Under the pieces are notes generated by a model, which did no database searches, had not been told where the DNA came from, and saw only the letters and a program-made list of their open reading frames with translations. Shown piece after piece: positions 60,044 to 64,000 of a stretch of 64,000 bases of DNA. Made by a program: the position numbers and the translations under genes. The number at the start of each line of letters is the position of its first letter. The stretch's first letter is position 1. This stretch comes from Datura wrightii (lineage: Eukaryota; Streptophyta; Magnoliopsida; Solanales; Solanaceae): contig JASDFA010000004.1 in assembly GCA_035772735.1 (NCBI GenBank), forward strand, positions 20,549,501 through 20,613,500, in the 5' to 3' direction.

Positions 60044-60445
60044 ACAGTGTCTCTTCGAGATAGGAATATCATAGACTCTCTAACCCTAAATGTTAAGACA
60101 TCCAATTACAGGACCAAGTCTGTATCTCTCCCTGTAGCCATTATCTGTAGGATTCAGTATAAGGCTATGAGTTCATCCTTCAATACTAGAGCCATGAGAA
60201 CCTTAAATAAAGGTGAAATGATTCTTTTCCAAACCGATCTGCAAAGATCTCACTTATCAGTTGCTAGACCTATTTCTTGGAATCAGATAAACCTATCCCA
60301 AAATCAGGTGCTGCAAGACGCAACACCAACACAAAAACTAGAAAATACCATTGTTTCTCAGATCCAACAGTTCTCGAGTGGAGCTGTATCCATCTCCTTC
60401 CAAAGATCTCTTAACCAAAGAGTTTCTACTACCTATTCAACATAA
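59557..60445 (+). pseudogene. Pararetroviral movement-protein domain, copy 2
   Basis: The start at 59557 gives a Ser-rich leader (MAFFNPFSSSSKNSSS). TGA at 59695-59697 replaces a Trp codon that is still open in copy 1. The frame then changes, and the 30K-type core follows with YLHFGLIQIAVEPLS and LLYLRDSRFLDFNGS, continuing to a stop at 60443. In 30K proteins the LRD aspartate is conserved and the domain acts at plasmodesmata. The N-terminal leader and core are in different frames in both copies. The rest of the segment to 60445 is less typical and probably links movement and capsid domains. Confidence 0.85.
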
Positions 60446-60541
60446 TCTGAAATTCAAACTGCCAGACACTCAGTTTCTTCATTCCCCTCTAGAGTTGAGA
60501 CGGTTAACTTTGAATCAAGAATCCCTCAAGCCACATATTCG

Positions 60542-62553
60542 GTGAAAACTCCTCCCGCAACTAAGGTTAATGATGAACAACCTCAATCCCCTACTTACTC
60601 ATCTCTAGGTGGTGAAATGGGAGTTTTGACGCACGATTTTCAAATTAATAAAGAAACTCTTCGGAAAGAGTTCTACTCTCCAAGAAATCTTTTGAAAAGA
60701 ACTTGTTTTTTTAAGCATTTTCGAAATGAAGAAAAAAAAGCCTTCAATAAATTTATTATGAATTTTTAAACTCTGTCCAAAAACAATTTAATTTCTTTCA
60801 ATGGTTTGAAGCGTATGCTGATCACCATTTGCTAGATTTTCCTTTTTCTAAATCAGTTAATATTTCAAAAGTCTGGAAAACATGCAATGGCGGGGCAATC
60901 CCTTCTGAGCTCCCTCCAGCACAAGGATTTTCAACAACGTATGCTGATAACTCCATTGTCGCAGTCCCTCTCAAAAATAAACCCAACAATGAAGCAGTTA
61001 ACCGCAAAGATATCAAAAATATTTTTGAACAAAATAATTATACAAACAAATATTTATAAGCACTAGTTGAATATCTGATTTCAAGAACGTCCTCAACACC
61101 TCCTGCTCTTTCAAAACCATCAGAGGCCTCCACATCTTCGGTTCCTCTGTTTAAACCTCATGAAATCCGTACAATATTTTCTAAGGAACTCCAAACCCAC
61201 CACTCAAAAGATTTCCCTCAACTTTCTGAACTCCAATGAAGGATCTTGGAAATTAAGACTCTAGTCCCTGATACCCCAATGAGAGAAACCTCTTCTAAGG
61301 CCTCTACAGCTATCACTATTCTTTAGGAAGATATCTTGTCTGATAGTCATTCAGAAGGAGAAGAAGTTCCTTTAGAGGTGGCCCCCATCAAAGTCGAATT
61401 TTTCAACTGGTGTAAGCCGCAAAAGCTTTATTACCCAAGAGCTACCCATCCTGATGTAGCCTTAGAAGAAAAACCCAGTATCATTCAAAACAACTACAAT
61501 GCCAGTAACATCTATGAATGGAACATAGATGGTTGTTCTAAATACAATATTCTATCCAAATTATAGCATATGACAATGATTTCCACTGCTTACAATACCT
61601 CCCATAACTGCTCAGACTAGCTTACTACCCACGTCCTAGTAGCAGGGTTTACATGTCAGTTAAAAGGTTAGTGGGACACCCATCTTAGTGAAGAAGACAA
61701 GCAAAAAAAATTTCATAGTGTTTGAGTCGACCCTTCAGGAGAACCAATCCTTAAGGATGGACAAACCATTCTTGAATCTACCAATACTCTGATTTACACC
61801 ATTATCAAAACATTCATTGGAAGTCTGGGTATCTTTAGGGAAAGATCTTCTGAAGTACTCAACAACCTTAAATGTAAAACACTTTTCGAGTTTAGATGGT
61901 ATAAAGATTCCTTCCTTACCAAAATCTATGAAAGGCCTAATGGTAACCTTACCTACTGGAAAGAAAAATTCCTAAATGTCTTGCCTAAGTCCCTCAGAGA
62001 TTTAGTCAAAGAAGAGCTCCAAAACAAGCACTCTGGTGATATTATTCCCTATGAGCATATCACTTACAGTCATCTTACAAGCCTCATCCAGCAAGTTTTC
62101 CTTACGATCTGTCGCCAAGATAAGATATTAAAATAATTAGCAAAGGATAGAGCTCAGAAACACCGAGACCTAGGAAGTTTCTGTGAACAATTTGGTCTAC
62201 CTCCATGTAGAAAGAAATCCCGTAGAAATCCGGCTCCTAAAAAGGAAGTCTCCTCATTTAGGCCTCATATTCCTAAATTTAGAAAATCAAAATCTTCTTC
62301 TCCGAAACATCAATGTGCAGCTAAGAAGCCAACTCTTCATGCCCCCAATGATACCAAATGTTACGGGTGCAGCAAACCTGGTCATATTGCCAAATACTGC
62401 AAATTCGCCAAAAGAATTAGAAATCTCAATCTGGATAAATCATTCCTCAACCAGATACAACACCTCTTTCTACAAGAGGATTCCGATAGTGCTAATGATG
62501 AGTTCGAACAGGACCTTAACCAAATCGAAGATGATGACCTAGAATCCTCCTAG
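60542..62553 (+). pseudogene. Pararetroviral capsid region with zinc knuckle
   Basis: A first piece (60542-60769) has TLRKEFYSPRNLLKRTCFF, then a frame change near 60770. From there to 62553 one frame is kept but broken by several stops, among them about 61057, 61564, 61723, 62134 and 62551. Recognisable capsid sections are YEWNIDGCSKYNILSKL and HVLVAGFTCQLKG near 61630-61670. The basic region is followed by the zinc knuckle CYGCSKPGHIAKYC (62359-62400) with all four ligands, typical of caulimovirid capsid proteins. An acidic tail follows (EFEQDLNQIEDDDLE). Inactive. Confidence 0.82.
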
Positions 62554-62765
62554 TCGGACCAAAAAGACCAAAATAGCCAACTGAGGTCAATGTTATCTCA
62601 AAAGAACAAGATATTCTCCTTGAGGTTATAAGCGGCCTACAGGATCCAGACCAAAAAAGACATTATCTAGATCAACTTCAAAAGACTCTAGATAGACCCT
62701 CCACATCTTCCTCCAACATTTTTTCTCATCCTCATATTGCAAATACCTACAATATCATTGATGTT

Positions 62766-63026
62766 TTGACTAGATTTCCTTCTAGAAAGCCAAAGGTAGT
62801 AACTATTGAAGATCTCCAATCAGAAATAGTACTCCTTAAGGAAGAAATCCGACAAATCAAGGCTAGGCAAGAACTAGATCGGATTGTCCTTCAACAATTC
62901 TCTACCATGGCTGATCCTCTTGGACAAATAGAAGTTGAACAACCAAACCATGAGACTAAACAAGGAGACTTTATCAATTATCTTTTGAGAATCTCCATCA
63001 GCAGATGGCATACTAGGATATCTTAG
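62766..63026 (+). pseudogene. Linker between capsid and protease (coiled-coil-like)
   Basis: An open piece with SRKPKVVTIEDLQSEIVLL and a heptad-rich stretch (LKEEIRQIKARQELDRI) that looks like a short coiled coil. It lies between the capsid stop and the protease and is part of the same former polyprotein. No catalytic motif. Stops and frame changes surround it. Confidence 0.6.
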
Positions 63027-63385
63027 TAGTCAACAAATCATTCATGCTAGACTTCATTGCCCTTTTTGATATTGGTGCAAACCTCAATTGTGTTCAAGAA
63101 GGACTTATCCCAACCAAATACTTTGAGAAAACCAAAGAAGCCCTTAGAGCTGTTAATGGAAATAGATTAGGAATCAGCTACAAGCTCTCTGATGTCGAAG
63201 TAAGATCTCCCATACGAAATTCTAGTCTATCAGCTTCTACCTCATTCGTACTAGTGAAAGACATTACTAATCCTGTAATTTTGGGCACTCCTTTCATTGA
63301 AGAGCTCATCCCATTTCGGGTCACTCATCAAGGAATCAAAATTCAATACATAACATTTCCCTTCCTTTTGACAAACCCCCAGTAA
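63027..63385 (+). pseudogene. Pararetroviral aspartic protease
   Basis: Retropepsin-like protease that cuts the viral polyprotein. The active-site motif reads LFDIGANLNCV. The catalytic Asp is present, but the usual Thr or Ser after it is Ile. Further on NPVILGTPFIEEL matches the conserved ILGxxFxxx segment. The frame ends at 63383, just before the RT domain. The changed active site suggests inactivity. Confidence 0.8.
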
Positions 63386-64000
63386 GAAGAATCTTGTCTA
63401 CTTTGAAGCATAAGGAAGCCTAGATTAACTTCCTCAAGGAAGAAATAGCTTTCCATAGTTTACAGCAATAACTTCAGGAACCTCTCCTTCAATCAAAACT
63501 CAAGGTCCTTGAAACACAAATTCCAAAACAACTCTGTGCAGATTTACCCACAACCTTCTGGAATTGCAAGAAACACATGGTTAGGCTTTCTTATGAACTT
63601 GACTTTGATGAAAAAACAATTCCTATAAAAGCTCGCCCAATACAAATGAACCACGAGCTAACAATCAATTATCAAGAAGAGATCAATGATCTCCTTCGCA
63701 AACAAATTATCTCTCCATGAAAATCCCCTTGGAGTTGTGCTGCCTTTTATGTGAATAAAAGTTCCGAGATTGAGAGAGGCATCCCTCGCTTAGTAATCAA
63801 TTATAAACCACTAAATACTGCCCTCCGTTGGATTAGATACCCTCCCCAACAAGAAAGATTTACTCCAGCGACCTCATGCTGCCACAATTTTCTCAAAGTT
63901 TGATTTAAAGTCGGGCTTTTGGAAAATCTACATTGATCCAAGAGATCGATACAAAACTACTTTTATAGTACCATTGGGGCAATATGAATGGAATGTCATG
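63386..64000 (+). pseudogene. Pararetroviral reverse transcriptase, N-terminal part
   Basis: Conceptual translation in changing frames shows the entry to RT: MVRLSYELDFDEKTIPIKAR, then a TGA near 63718 and a region resembling SPWSCAAFYVNK, then RLVINYKPLN. A frame change follows near 63830, after which the finger/palm start is seen in another frame. The window ends before the YxDD motif, so catalytic residues cannot be assessed. RNase H, expected downstream, lies outside. Confidence 0.8.

Larger units (their letters stand above)
59557..64000 (+). mobile_element. Endogenous pararetrovirus (Caulimoviridae, Petuvirus/Florendovirus-like), decayed
   Basis: The coding order movement protein, capsid with zinc knuckle, aspartic protease, reverse transcriptase in one former polyprotein fits Petuvirus/Florendovirus-like caulimovirids better than genera in which a separate capsid gene precedes. 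Many stops and frame changes show that it is an old integrated copy that cannot make virus. It is cut by the window end inside RT. The left limit is unknown, because the non-coding module M upstream could be viral leader or host DNA. Confidence 0.85.

Noticed and set aside
59557..64000. Potentially infectious endogenous virus
   Set aside because: Every domain read has stops or frame changes, and the protease motif is altered; this copy is a relic.

Overview
The window looks like plant nuclear DNA from a transposon-rich intergenic region, most likely from a Solanaceae species. It is AT-rich and dominated by Ty1/Copia and Ty3/Gypsy LTR retrotransposons, MULE and Stowaway-like DNA elements and an endogenous pararetrovirus. 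The only host gene recognised is a PHT1-type phosphate transporter, present as two broken copies. The family assignment (nightshades, perhaps pepper or tobacco) is inference from remembered family resemblance, not a search. No intact protein-coding gene was found.

Left third (1-26 kb). A fragment of a repeat found again at 29.5-32.3 kb is joined to a decayed Copia pol remnant, a Stowaway-like MITE and a non-coding module that recurs three more times. Then comes a block of about 3.8 kb carrying PHT1 pseudogene 1 (+ strand, 3588-5203). The same block lies inverted at about 21.9-25.6 kb with PHT1 pseudogene 2 (- strand, 22986-24600). Between the arms lie an inverted copy of the Copia remnant and a 10.4 kb Tekay/Del-like chromovirus (10323-20715, - strand) with two 2.58 kb LTRs and a perfect GTTAT target-site duplication.

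Middle (26-43 kb). There is a Copia gag fragment, two nested MULE-like elements (the inner with a 9-bp target-site duplication), a 1.43 kb tandem duplication, and about 4 kb of AT-rich sequence without genes. After that come another copy of the shared module and the + strand counterpart of the Copia block at 6.2-9.9 kb.

Right third (43-64 kb). A segment of about 2.97 kb ending in a caulimovirid movement-protein fragment occurs twice (43302-46273 and 57070-60043). Between the copies is a layered nest: a 5'-truncated Copia element (Copia-1) holds a smaller Copia element (Copia-2) in its 3' LTR, and Copia-2 is interrupted by a solo LTR of the Gypsy family seen at 10-20 kb. Copia-2 has near-identical LTRs but lacks reverse transcriptase. 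After the second copy, a decayed pararetroviral polyprotein continues to the window edge in the order movement protein, capsid/zinc knuckle, protease, reverse transcriptase, as in Petuvirus/Florendovirus-like genomes.

The relative order of many events can be read here: PHT1 duplication then independent decay; viral decay before or during segment duplication; Copia-1, then Copia-2, then the Gypsy LTR. I saw no clear sign of a new biological system. The most informative structures are the junctions and nested insertions.
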